Assembly (NCBI RefSeq): GCF_964204645.1
Contig: NC_134028.1
Coordinates: 7,605,001 to 7,669,000, forward strand
Length of the DNA stretch: 64,000 nt
Reading direction: 5' to 3'
Source of the DNA: Tubulanus polymorphus
Taxonomy: Eukaryota > Nemertea > Palaeonemertea > Tubulaniformes > Tubulanidae
The position numbers were made by a program, and so were the translations under genes. The notes beneath the pieces were generated by a model. The model was not told the origin of the DNA and did no database searches. It saw only the letters and a program-made list of their open reading frames with translations. Shown one piece after another: positions 47,167 to 59,185 of the stretch. Within the stretch, counting starts at the first letter, position 1. Every line of letters starts with the position of its first letter.

Positions 47167-47879
47167 TATCTACAGTATACACGGATTATAGTGTTTATTC
47201 GACAACTAAAATGGGTAACAGAGTTTGTGGCTCAATCTTGTACCTTCACCTGATCGAGTAGACCTACCAACCTACCTTAATATTATCTGATTTATATTGT
47301 TCACTGTCGACAATATATGCATTATTTTTCAAGGCATCAATAAACTTTCAATTTAGTTTTCTTTTTAAAAGTCGACTGTCCTGTGTGCCTAGCCTACTAC
47401 GCGATTTCTCTCTGTCAGAATCATGTAGAGTTTGACCCCGAAGTAGAAAGCATAGATAGCAAATTTCATTAATTTTTTTACCTTTTAATGTTTCTTGAAT
47501 TGCATAGATTCATCCTGTTCTTACATATATACATAAATTTTCATCATATTCGTCGTAACTGGTGCAGTGAATAACCAGGGGCAATTTATTCGATTAGCTC
47601 TCGCCAAATATCAAGAGCTCTTCGCCGAATTGCCATCGCTGTGTTCTATACATAGGATGGACAAGCAGCTCTAATTTACCACAATACTGTAACAAAATAC
47701 CGGCGACCATCCATCATCAACAAATTGCATTTTTGTGATGATAATTTGTTCCAACAACAGTTGTCCTGTTCACGAACGAAATCAGCCTCTAGGTTTTCTA
47801 TCTTGGATATACTTAGGCAAAGTTTGTGAGATTCTTTCTAAGATTCCTAATTCTTTGGTCTGTGTGTAATCCGGGTTCG

Positions 47880-48245
47880 AAGCTCGGTTCTTGCAGTGGT
47901 TCTTTCCTGGCCCTCTACCCCATATAAAGAGGAAAGATTCTTAAAGAAATCTGGTCAGTGTGTCGGAAAGTTAAAATGAAAAGCTTGGTTCTTTCTAAGA
48001 TTCCTAATTCTTTGATCTGTGTGTAAAGAAATCTGGTCAGTGGGTTGAAAAGTTAAAATGGAAAGCTTGAAAATAGGTTGTCTAAGAATCTTTGTGTAAG
48101 AAGACGGTTAGCTCGGTTGAGTTCTCTCTAAGATTCCTAATTCTTTGATCTGTGTGTAAAGAAATCTGGTCGGTGGGTTGAAAAGTTAAAATTTGAAAGC
48201 TTGGACGTAGGTTGTCTAAGAATCTTTGTGTAAGAAGACGGTTAG
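47880..48245. repeat. Tandem copies of a unit of about 115-120 bp
   Basis: Three diverged copies contain CTAAGATTCCTAATTCTTTG, GATCTGTGTGTAAAGAAATC and GGTTGTCTAAGAATC. The last two are the most alike. No coding potential. Confidence 0.7.
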
Positions 48246-49050
48246 CTCGGTTGAGTAGAAGACTCGGAATGAAGACGTCCCTAGTTGGAAACCACCTCTG
48301 GCATTGGCTGTCGGGGCACGTACATACGGCCTAAGCTCTGCTAACTTAGCCTAGTCAGGTTTTGAGCCATAACAACCTATAAAAAGGTCTTGGCTGTCTC
48401 TTAAGATCCACTTGGATGACACTTATAAACTCTTTTTCTAAAAAAAGACATCAAAGTGAACCGGTGGCAAATGTATCGCCCCGAGAAAGAAAAAGAGGCG
48501 GACCATCTTAAAGAAAATCTTGAAGTGCAATAAGAAAATAACCTTATTAAGCACGACGATCTTCATGTGTCTTTACAAAAATGAGTACCATTTACGAGGG
48601 GATTTATCCATTGCAAATACGAATTATATGCAAGTATAACGGTAGATTTATGCGGCTCTCACTTGTAAGAATTCCGTGGTTCGGGGATTTATGCAATTCG
48701 TTGTTGTTTAGTCTCTCAGTGCGATGATGATATCGCTCCCGGAGCATCGGTCGTAAATAATTTCAGCGCTATATTCTAACGCCTGACCGGTAGACCGTGT
48801 TCGCCTTACAGATTTATTCCATCATTACATCACATTTTGTTATACGGCTCGTCATTATCGTGCGCGTCATTTTTGCGATTCTCATTCGGTGCATTCCGTC
48901 CTTATCGACATCGCCTGTAAAAGGAATTCAAATTGACAGTTTTTGAAAATGGTGGTGACAAAACTTTCGTAAACCCTTGAACCGGGTGTGCACCACTCGG
49001 ATTTAACGTTTAAGTGAATTCCTTTTTATTCATTGAAATCTTAAAAATAC

Positions 49051-49289
49051 AGGGGCGGATCCAGAGTCCAAGCAGACTGGGCCCCCCTATTTTTTGCCAA
49101 GATAACATTTTCACAACCTGGCTTAAGAAAGTTACACTTACAGTGGCAAATACAGTCATTTTGTTCTAGATGCTCAGAAAATGATACAATTTTTCAAAAG
49201 TTTCTTGTGAGCTCGAAAATCCCCTAAGGACTTAGAATAGGTCTTGGATTTTTGGACCCCCCTATTCAAAATTCCTGGATCTGCCCCTG
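49051..49289. repeat. MITE-like element with AGGGGCGGATCCA ends
   Basis: Inverted ends AGGGGCGGATCCA and TGGATCTGCCCCTG, with inner CCCCCCTATTTTT / GACCCCCCTATT also inverted. It is flanked by AAATA on both sides, a possible target duplication. A diverged relative lies at 59445-59686. Confidence 0.6.
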
Positions 49290-49360
49290 AAATATAAATG
49301 AGATGATTAAGTCATACTAATGATAAAAATGCAAGAGACCAGAAAAAAGCTTATCAGGCG

Positions 49361-49425
49361 GGGTTTCGTATAATGGCAGAGTCTCGCGATGCCATCAGGT
49401 TCAAATCCCTGCCGAGGGAGCACGT
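49361..49425 (+). repeat. tRNA-like fragment
   Basis: An A-box-like CGTATAATGGCAGAG and a B-box-like CAGGTTCAAATCCCTG. It matches the arms of the inverted repeat at 36574-36915, so it belongs to a tRNA-derived family. Confidence 0.45.
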
Positions 49426-49754
49426 GAATTCATAAGATCTGCACCAGACTATGAATATTCAGTCACTTAACGTCTAATGGAAGAAACCCATTTGAAATCA
49501 CATATTTTGAATTTCGATTCGACGTTCAGTCGTAACATCGACGTGACTTCAAAGACATCGATAAAATCGCGAATCAGTTCGTTAATCTTTCGCGCTCATT
49601 TCCGCAGTCACGTTTTGATCGTCGCCATAAAACGGCGCGTGCCTCGAAAACGACGAGTCGACACAAAATACCCGTCGAATATACCTTTAAGGCTGGCTTA
49701 TGGCGACAAGCAACGCGACGCCTACTGACGGAACTGAAAGCAACCGCGATTGCA

Positions 49755-50050
49755 GATGTGGGGAGTATCGTGTAAAGCATGCTGGATCCTGGATGCGGGG
49801 AGTATCCCGTAAAGCATGCTGGATTCTGGATGCAGGGAGTATCGCGTAAAGCATGCTGGATCCTGAATGGGGGAGTATCGCGCGACTATTAAAGCGTGCT
49901 GGATCCTGGATGCAGGGAGTATCGCGCGACTATTAAAGCGTGCTGGATCCTGGATGCAGGGAGTATCGCGCAACTATTAAAGCATGCTGGATCCTGGATG
50001 CAGGGAGTATCGCGCGACTATTAAAGCGTGCTAGATCCTGGATGTGGGGA
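49755..50050. repeat. Minisatellite
   Basis: About seven units of 38-52 bp built on GGGAGTATCGCGygACTATTAAAGC and TGCTGGATCCTGGATGCA (split across the two halves of a unit). The earlier units lack the ACTATTAAAG insertion. Confidence 0.85.
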
Positions 50051-50489
50051 GTATTGCTCCCATGGTGCAGACGATCTCCCACTTAATATAATTGCGATGC
50101 TGACATCGTCGATTCTTTCTCTATAGCTCGCAACGTTAGAACCCGGCGATAAAATTGAATTAGCAATAAGCACCGTTACATTACTAAAACCAACAAGCCC
50201 GCATTCGTTTCTGGTTTATTTTACAGCTTTTACCGTTGTCGTTAACACTATTTGAGTTTCGATATCGAGTGACTCTCGCGAATTTCGTCGTTTACTCAAC
50301 GTTGATTTTTCGGTGAGTTCGCAATTTTTCTTAACCACGAGTCACAGAAATCGGGAAATTACGCTTACTAAACACACAATCTCAAACTCATTTTCACATT
50401 TGGGTGGTTATTAGTTTTACAGTGAAGACGTAGATTAGAATAGTGAAGAAACTTACAAGATGAAGATAGTAGATTTGATAAGATCTATT

Positions 50490-50765
50490 CAGCAGGATGG
50501 CCCCAGACCTGGAAAACCTGGAAAACTCAGAGAATCAGAAAAAAATCCATAATCTGGGAAAACTCTTACTAAAAACCTGGAAAACTTCAGGGAATTTGGA
50601 TATGTAATTGCCTACGTGTTCCTTTAACAATAGGTGATTCAATAGAAAATGAAGAAATTGTAAGTTAGATTTGAACCTAGATATCTATCGGATTTATTCC
50701 GGGAATTTTGTATAATGAGATGGAAAAATCATGGAATTTGTGAATTAGCAGAAAGTGGCCAACCT
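50490..50765. repeat. Dispersed repeat, second copy
   Basis: Shares the order of words CTGGAAAACC, CTCAGAGAATCAG, GTGTTCCTTT, GGGAATTTTGTAT and GAAAGTGG with 28550-28825, on the same strand. Confidence 0.55.
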
Positions 50766-53200
50766 GATTCAAATTTCATATTGAATCCTCCATGAAATTA
50801 GAAACATTCAAAAACTTAATTTCTGCTACGAGCAATCATCTCATGATTGCTCGTAGATTTCTGAGAATAGAAAGAATCAAGCTCATTTAGACTGCCATGT
50901 ACTGGGATATGGGGTGTTGTCATGTCTTATAAAGGATAGTCCAGTATTGATGTCTGAAGCTGAACCGCGTACCGGCCAATCCTTCGAGAACAATTTTATG
51001 ATCGGCAAACGTTAATTGTTGCGAGAAAAGCCAAGGATGTCAAAAACAGTAAGATATATGGTGAAACGTGTCCTGCATCGGGTTCGCGAATATACGAACA
51101 TGTTCAATAATTCAGCGATTCAACTGTGGTCTCTGTAGTGTACCAGCTCCGCCACCAGCCAGCTAAAACAGCTTATGATAAATGATCGTCACCTTGGAGT
51201 AGAGTAATTTCCGAAATCTTGATGCATGAAATCATCAGGCAGCCAACAAAATTAACCCCTATCAGTCGCCGTGCGAGTTCAGGCTGTTTGGAAGATCCTT
51301 TGAATAAAATCGGAACTGAAATTTCCAATTATGTACTTCTATTTTAACTAAAAATTCTGTAAATATGATGGCCAATCAGTAAATTTGACCGCCAATTTCA
51401 AAATCAAACCCCCCTATTTTAAGATAGAATAAAAACAGCTTATGATTTCTGAACCGTCGTTCTATTATGCTCCTTGGATGGAAACATTGCTGATTTCGAT
51501 TTAAATCCGTTTCTATTTTAACCATTTAGGTAATACCATATTCCTCAAACGTCGCATTCACACTTTATTCGCAGATTTATAGGTCCTTTGATTACCTTTT
51601 CTACCTTAGATTTGACTTGCGGGAAAAGAAATATTTTTTGAGAGTCTGCGTGGGAAAATAAATTTTCTGAGAGTCAGCATTGGGTTGCGTTAGTTGATAA
51701 TGAAAAATATCAGCCCCATAATGGCCGACTATGCGTGGTGTCACCGAGGGCTTATAGCTCAGTTCCAAGGTCCAGAAAACTTGAGTTCTAAAATGAGATC
51801 ACTTAGTCTTAATTCTAAATTTGTTAGCTTAGTTTAGCAAAGATATGAATCGGTTTAGCCTAGTGTTGTCATGAGTATCAGAACTCCACACCAACCAAAA
51901 AGCCTGTGAAGGTTTGGATTTGAGACCAGTCTTCATCTATAGCCAATCTAGCAGAGACCAGTTTTACAGTGAAATCTGCATTACAAAAACTATTTGAGAA
52001 TTTTGATGTTTCCACTAAAATGCTGATTAGCTAAAAAATGCTTGAAAATGGCAAAAAAAATCTATACCGGTAATCAAGTCATACTAATAATGAACATGGG
52101 AGAGACCTGAAAAGAAACTCAGTTACGAGGCCTGTATTTATCTTCCCTTGCCAGGGATTCGAACCTAATAAGCGGGGGGGAAGCAATTCGTATCCTACTC
52201 ATTGGGCTCAGTTGCTGGGAATCGGAGTGCAGTCGACATATGTTGGGCTACGGGCGTGGTTGCGTCGATAGGCGTCCCGTTGCAGGTTGACAAAAGCCAG
52301 CCTATAGTGCTATTTTTAAGGAAAAATTTTGTGGCCCTCATTCGCGCTTACTTTTAACGAAATAAGTGCTGAAAAGTGCTTGATTATCTGAAAAATTTTG
52401 TCACAGTATTCGTAATCGTTGGGTACTAAGTGTTGATCAAATAATCAAAAGCCAAGCACACAACACACAACACTTTTGGGCAATTAACATGTTGATGAAC
52501 GGCGGTTATTTTTTTGGTTCAACAAATCATGATGAGCAGAGTTACAATATCTATCATGGTCGCAATTCACTAAAAAAAGTGTAAAGAATTTTTAATAAAG
52601 ACGATTTTTGTACTGCAGTCACGACTGTGCAACTGGGCCTAGGACTTTTTTTTCTGAGAAACCAATCTCGGTTGCGGTAAAAGTCAATCCGCGTAGGCTT
52701 TTTTGTACTGTAAGTTTTTAGCCGTTTTTCTGTTACTAGTCCATTATTGACGGATTATTGAATCATCGCTGATGGGATTTGTCATATTAATTGATAGCCG
52801 GGACTGTGGCTCGGTGTAACCGCGTCGCGCGCTGTCTGTCCGCCATCGTCGTCGCTGTCATTTTCGCGGTTTTATTTCTTGCGTAATTACCGCTCGGAAA
52901 AATCCCGAGTCGTCGATATACGATATTCGCGTCCCGTGTATAGTCTAGTCGTTACCGACGACGACGGCGGCTGCGGCGGCGATGAGAAAATCCCGATTAC
53001 TGATTGTTGATTGGACGCGATTCTGGAGGCGATGACCTACACACCAGCTGCCGTCGCGTCGTCGTGTCGGTTCACGCGTTCCCGGTCGTCAGTTGTGAAG
53101 ATGTAGGGATCGCATGAAGTTCGAAGTGCCGATGGATTAACGCGCGCGACTGTTCGTATTTTTTTGGAATCGCGAGTTAACGAAAAACCCGGGAGGAAAC

Positions 53201-53266
53201 ATGCAAAGAGCGATGATCGCCTCGCAGACCACCGAGTCTCTCACCGGCCCGAATTACACGTCTCAG
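53201..53266 (+). CDS. Candidate first coding exon 4
   Basis: 22 codons (MQRAMIASQTTESLTG then PNYTSQ) ending TCTCAG|GTAGAA, phase 0. The 400 bp before it is a clear CpG-rich island (GCGTCGCGCGC, CGTCGTCGCTGTC, CGACGACGACGGCGG words) in an otherwise AT-rich region. This is the best promoter signature in the window. Confidence 0.6.
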
Positions 53267-55248
53267 GTAGAAAAAAACATTATCAAACCTTTCTTTAATC
53301 GGCTTACTACTTCAATCAGATAGTAATGATAATTTTTATTTTCATTTAGCATCATTCTCATAACAGATAAGACTTGTAATGCTTAACACAAAACAGAGTA
53401 AGCAATAAGATAAATGCAAATAATAATGTAAAACGAAACAGAACAAGACCATTGAAATATCAGGATTAGCGTTATTAAAAGATTTTCGTTTTAAACTTAG
53501 TTGTTACCTATTTCTTGAATAAGGGACTCGCTGCCTCGAAGAAATTTTCGCAGCGAATTCCATGATCTTAAGATAAGGTTTATTTCGTAAATTTACCTAC
53601 GATTTGTCTTTTTCGCGCTTGACGATGAAAATGAAATGAATTTAGCGTATGGGATAATCATCGGCCCCTTTTCTTTTAAAGATGTACATGTAGTTCTATT
53701 TTGAAAAAAATTAATCTACGATTCTTCTTTTTTCGGTGTTTAACGATAAATATGAAATGGATTTAGCGCATGGGATGATTTCTATCGACAGCCGGTATTC
53801 ACCGTGCGGTAAAACAGTTCACACCCGTGTCACGGGGTCTGATCTCCGCGAGAGCTGAAATACTTGTCGAGTGCTCTTCGAAAAGTCGATATATAGATCG
53901 CGGCGGCGTTTCCATTCAAACCTATAAGAGAATAGATAATTTTTTACCTTAAGTGGCACTCATTTCGTTTTAACGTAGAAAAGAGCATGTATTCCGGTCA
54001 CCATCAGCGACTGTGATTAGAATTAGTGGCGCACATATTGATTTGTGAAATATCTGTGAATACTGAAATATCTAAGGAATCCTTATCAACGTCAATTACA
54101 ATGCGTTTGTTGAAACCATTTTCTATGATAATTCGGCTTGCATAGCATCTCATTAGGCATCCGAATGTTGACGTGCAGTCTGAATTTATGAAGGCATTAT
54201 AACGATCATATTGAGCCCTTGTTAATTATTAACCAAGCGTTGTGGAATTGACTCATGAACACAGGTTTTATGTTAGTTGACGTTTTTCTGCTTTAGAGTT
54301 CCACAGTGTTCATGCTAAAGAATCAACTAATTAATTGAAGTATTGAAAATGAACTACTTCTAATGCTAGATTCAAACTGGATCCAGAATTTTATAGTTGT
54401 CGGAGAAGATTTTTACTCAAGGGTTCCAAAGATATTGCCAATGACTAATATCAACTTAACTACTAATTTACTGATTATCCATCATCAGGCAAATACTAAT
54501 GATGACGGCTGAAAGTCTTTTGCCGAAATATGGCTCGAAATGTGTATGATTATACACTTCTATTCAAGAACATTACATCTTTGGCTGAATTATTGTGGAA
54601 TTTCTCTTCATTTTACATGGATATAATACCAACCATATCCTATACCAACATTATCTGTTTTGTGTATAGATTGACTTGTACGTCTACCTACGGGCTGGGT
54701 GCAGGTTAAGGTAATGGACCCTATCATTTGCATTTATATTGTACATGTCACTGTAATAGATAAATGAATAAAACAAAATCATGTATCTTCTTGCCGTCAA
54801 CCTCACTGTTGAACTGCGTCCGGGAGTCGAATTTTAAAACTGATCGCGAAAAAAATGTTAAACGTCCGTTCTTTTCATTCTCTCCGTTGCCCAACAAGTC
54901 AAACGCCGATCGCTTACACGCGGTTCATTTATTTGGCGTTGTTTTCGAGCGATTTGATATAATATCGCCGAGCAATTCAGGCCGATTGCCGCGGGTGGTA
55001 ATTATCGTTCCCACATTCTCGTTAGATGATTTATAATTATGAAATAATGAGACTACGACGGACGATTTTTTCAACGCCTGAATCCATCGCGTCGTCAACA
55101 ACCCTTGCGACCGCAAAAAAAGAAACTCGTGTGATTTATTATCGAAACGGCGAAACAAAAGTATGATATGAATAAAGCATTGAATTGTATGTTACATGTC
55201 CGCTGGAAATAGTTTTTGAGTGCAGTTTAGGCTAAAAAAATGATATCT

Positions 55249-55434
55249 TGTTTCTCCGAATCGGCCGGGTCACTTTATAAACTGCAATAAAATTTGTAAT
55301 CAGTTCATTTCTATAGCTTCCTGGTCTTTTGGGGTTAGCTTGATCATGATTTTTTAAAGAAAGTAATGTACAGGGGAGATTGGCCCATAAGCGGCCGGGC
55401 CAACTTTTAAGTGCAGCAGAAAGGAGAAACAAAG
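55249..55434 (+). repeat. Dispersed element, GTTTCTCC family, copy 2
   Basis: Starts TTGTTTCTCCGAATCGGCCG and ends CAGAAAGGAGAAACAAAGC, giving 9-10 bp inverted ends. Same body as 9029-9190. Confidence 0.6.
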
Positions 55435-56749
55435 CATCTATTTTTTTCCTAATCATTAGTTGTAAAAGGGATTTCCCACAAAAATTTTCACAAAAGCATT
55501 CAAACGATCTTTATTTTGGTCTTAAAATAGGGATTGACCCTGTTGTTTTATTTGATTGGTAGACTTTGTTTAATTTGGTGTCCCTTAATAACCCACCATA
55601 CCTGTCGGGAGTGAAATACAGAGGGTTTGATTTTGAAAAATCGGCAATCGAAGTACAGATAGGCCTATAGTTGTGCGATCATGCTCGAATGTAGAGAATC
55701 TTTTGTTTAAAAGTGGAGTACGCAATTGGAAATTTTCATTCCAGCAATCATAATTGCTTTACTCCTTAACAGGTTCAGGTTCTCGACACGTAAATACCAG
55801 TCACTGCATGTAAGTTGTGCTACTAGCCTAATGAATATGTTCAGATATGTAGAATTTGTCACGTCGTCCCGTCATTTGGTTTGCTGTTGGTCTGGTGTCT
55901 CAGGGACACATCTGCCATCCTTGGCGTGTAACACTCAAACTACATCTAAACCATATTATTTGGGGGTTTCTCGCTGGGACGAGGTGGCATTCGGCATTAT
56001 ATTCATAAATGTAATTAGTGAAAACCAGGCTTTTGTCTATCATTCAAATATACTATCATGCGATCGTTAATGACTTATGTTGGTTGATGCGCGGAGGTCA
56101 GATTTTTCGCTGGTTGATGTTATTACAATAGGTTGATGTAATTTTAATGATTTTGTCCTCTTGCAGGGCAGAAGGTCGCGACTATTCGTCATCAGCTACC
56201 GGTTTATGGTATCTCTTATACGATCTGTGTCGATATTCAACTCATAAATTTATTCATTAACTCGCGACTCATTTAGCGTTACGTCAAGCATACACTCGAC
56301 GTTTACTATTGACACAACTTCGCACGAAATATTTCGAACTTTTAACAAAAGTGTGTACGACGAGAGTCAACTTTTTTGCATTGACTAACATTTTTCATCT
56401 ATCGTATTCATTGCCAGGATGTGTTTGTCTTCGACGGTTCTGTCCTACTCATTGAAGTGCATAAGTGAGATACAAAAGCCGCAATACTTGATGACTTCGT
56501 GTCGTCCAATCACAGATCTTAAGGATACTTCAATTCTGTATTGGGAAATGCGTGAAATATAGCAAATCGACATGTGTCCTAAACTTGTCGTATTTTCATA
56601 TTTTCAATGTAGCAGCAGTATCAATATTCACCCATACAGCAGGTTTATGAGCTTGATAAGCGTTTTGAATTTACATTTTCACGATGGAAGCGAGTTTGTT
56701 CTCCCGCGTAATAAATTATCAACGATTCAATAATGTACGAATTAAAAAT

Positions 56750-57390
56750 GGACGCTTGATGCTAGAATCAATTGCTTCATGTCGGAGCTGGGATTAAAAG
56801 CGCGGCTAGGGAGGCACGGTATCTGAGCATAGTAATAAAGTATGAAGAGGGGGAATTGGAAACATAGCTGAGAAGACATATCAGGAAGCCATTGTAAAAT
56901 AGATATGCCGGAGAGGTAGCTAAGGGGTATTGTCAGGGTGGGCATCAGAGTATTGGTGAAGTATTGGGACTGTATCATGGTAAGTATCCAGGAGGTATTG
57001 GGAGGTATGTAAGAGGCATGGTATGTAGGTTATTCAATGAGTATTGGATATCAGGGTGGTATCAGCATTATTAGGGAATGTATTGGCGAGGCATTACACA
57101 AAATATACTCCACATAATCAGTTTTGATTATTGGGGAGGTAGTCTAGGGGTATTGTGCGGAAGTATAGGGACTGTATCATTGGAAGTCTGCATGAGTTAT
57201 TGGAAGGTATATGGCATGAAGGCTATCCAAGGTGTATTGGGTATGGGGGAGGTATCGAGGACGTTTTGAGTATCGGGAAAGCATTAAGAAGGTATTGGGT
57301 ATCAGGGGAGGTATTTGGAGGGTGGTGTGTATCCGAGAGGCATTACACAGAAGATACATTCCGCATATAATCAATTTTGATTATTGGCAC
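56750..57390. repeat. Degenerate G-rich array with higher-order units
   Basis: A short motif (GGTATTGGG, AGGTAT, GGGGTATTG) recurs dozens of times on the plus strand only. Longer units of about 225-250 bp are repeated: GGGACTGTATCAT at 56967 and 57166, and GGCATTACACA...TTTTGATTATTGG at 57090 and 57338. Confidence 0.65.
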
Positions 57391-57893
57391 TTGCATAAAT
57401 GATCGCTCAATGGGGGAAAGACATTAAAAGAGTGGTACATGTGTTACGCCGGTGTCCGCAGTGTTGATTGCTTTAACAGTCTCCCCGGACGTTTAACATG
57501 CATAAACTCTCGGATAAACCGATATTGTAGCAATCCAATTTCTGGTACAAGCCGAGGTTATCATCGCGGATCCGATCCCTGGAAAGATGCTCGTTGTGTT
57601 TCGAATCACTAATTTTTCAGGTCGTCGTGTCAGAGATGAGCAGATTTTTATGGGCTCATCCCGATGTACGACCGGTTGAATTCAGACGAGTAGGAACATC
57701 GATAAGAAATGTGTTTTAGCGCCTATTGTATGGGTTATGGAGGAATTAGGTGGTGATACCAGGGGCGTACTCATTTATGACATCCGAAGTCTCCATCCGG
57801 AATCTCTGCTTGGCTCCACAAAAAATCGGAATCATTATGATTGGAAGCAAACTGATTCTCCGATCTGATAAAAGAGTACATACACCCCAGGGT

Positions 57894-58003
57894 CCAGTTC
57901 CACAGTTTGGAGTTAAGATTTGACCCTGAGTTAACTCATTGAAAATGAACTAATCTAACTCAGAGTTAACTCTAACTCACAACGGTGGAACTGGGTCCAG
58001 GGG
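57894..58003. repeat. Hairpin element
   Basis: Ends CCCCAGGGTCCAGTTCCAC and GTGGAACTGGGTCCAGGGG are inverted. The middle is made of GAGTTAA/TTAACTC words. Confidence 0.65.
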
Positions 58004-58049
58004 TGCATTAAAAAATGAGAAAACTAACTTGAAAGTTAATTGATGCCTT

Positions 58050-58410
58050 GAAAATGACAAATATATCTCTTAGTATTGTCAACAATAAATGATAATTAAT
58101 TATATGATATCAAGGATTCATAAAGTTATTTTGGATATGAATACTGATGATTAAATTGACCGGCAATGACTACCCTAGCCCTGATATATTGATGATGTAG
58201 GACTCTACGTTTGCTTGTGACAGGGTTGTCTCACTGATACTCACGCCATCTAGTGGGGGATAGCTGCTGACATGGAGTCTTCTTTGTTATTTTGAGACGC
58301 TAATATTGATGACGCAGTGCACATAGACTCACATGGAAGCCCTTAGGTAAACACATGCTAGGTATCAATATGTATAAACATTATCGTAACAGTTTTTACG
58401 GCATCATAAA
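58050..58410 (+). repeat. Diverged repeat pair, copy 1
   Basis: Aligns by shared words (GATATCAAGGATTCATAAAG, TTATTTTGAGACGCTAA, CACATGGAAGCCCTTAGGTAA, GTAACAGTTTTTACGGC) to 61670-62055 on the same strand. Confidence 0.55.
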
Positions 58411-59134
58411 ACATTGGGAAAATGTAAGGAATTCAATTTCTAAAGATATTAATTTTAGATGCATGAATGCATCTATTTTTCTAACATTTTCTGGTTCGGC
58501 GACAGCAATTCCTTTTTTGTATCCAAAGTGCACCCCATTTTTTTAAAATTTTCTAGTTCCGCCCTGGATACTATAGCGCTCAAATTTCATGCCGCGATCT
58601 GTTTTTTTTTCCTTTTTCGAAAGGGAATCTCGCAGGGAATCGCCGAAATGTTGCTCGATTATTTTATGCATAGTTTCAATAACGTTCTTCTTTGCATCAG
58701 ATGCGCGAAAAAAGCATCCAGTATTGAAGGGGGTGTCTCTATTAGCGTCGGGTGAGTGTGTTCGCGCACACCACGACCACAGACCACGCATGATGAGTGT
58801 CGCTATTTAATATTGGTTAAGTTTGATGAAGAGCTTCGTCGACGAATGTGAGCACACACGCACACAACGTGTGGATACAGTTTTATGTTTTACCCATATT
58901 AAAGGCAATTCGCCGCAATTAACGTAACGACATAATAACAGAGGTTTTGTCGAGTCTGGATCACTGCTCAGCTACCGGTTTCATATCGTGCATATATATA
59001 TTACATTATCGCAACAACGCTACGACGAAAGAGTGATTTGTTGACCTGGTTTTTTATCGCAGTCTGCCGGATTTTTTCCGTGTCAAAATTTCTCTCTCGA
59101 CTGGGGAGTACTGGAGTCAGTCGGTTTTAGCATC

Positions 59135-59185
59135 ATGCAGCACGAAGAAGTCCGCGCGGAGTTAATCTTAGAGGAAGACTTTAGG
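59135..59185 (+). CDS. Candidate first coding exon 5
   Basis: 17 codons (MQHEEVRAELILEEDFR), strongly acidic, with an excellent donor AGG|GTAAGT, phase 0. The leader before it is moderately CpG-rich. No domain recognised. Confidence 0.55.

Larger units (their letters stand above)
43781..53200. other. Long intron or spacer, repeat-rich
   Basis: No coding exon recognised in about 9.4 kb. It contains a tRNA-like unit (44798), a MITE (46238), a perfect fold-back (46985), tandem copies (47880-48245), a MITE (49051), a tRNA-like unit (49361), a minisatellite (49755) and a dispersed repeat (50490). 52800-53200 is strongly CpG-rich, a likely promoter and 5' UTR for the next ATG exon. Confidence 0.4.
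53267..59134. other. Long intron or spacer, repeat-rich
   Basis: No coding exon recognised. Contains a partial hammerhead-like hairpin at 54480-54545, a GTTTCTCC element (55249-55434), a GGTATTGGG-rich array (56750-57390), a hairpin (57894-58003) and the first copy of a diverged repeat pair (58050-58410). Confidence 0.4.

Noticed and set aside
55726..56070. 114-codon plus-strand frame
   Set aside because: No recognisable motif, no codon bias and no clear splice borders.
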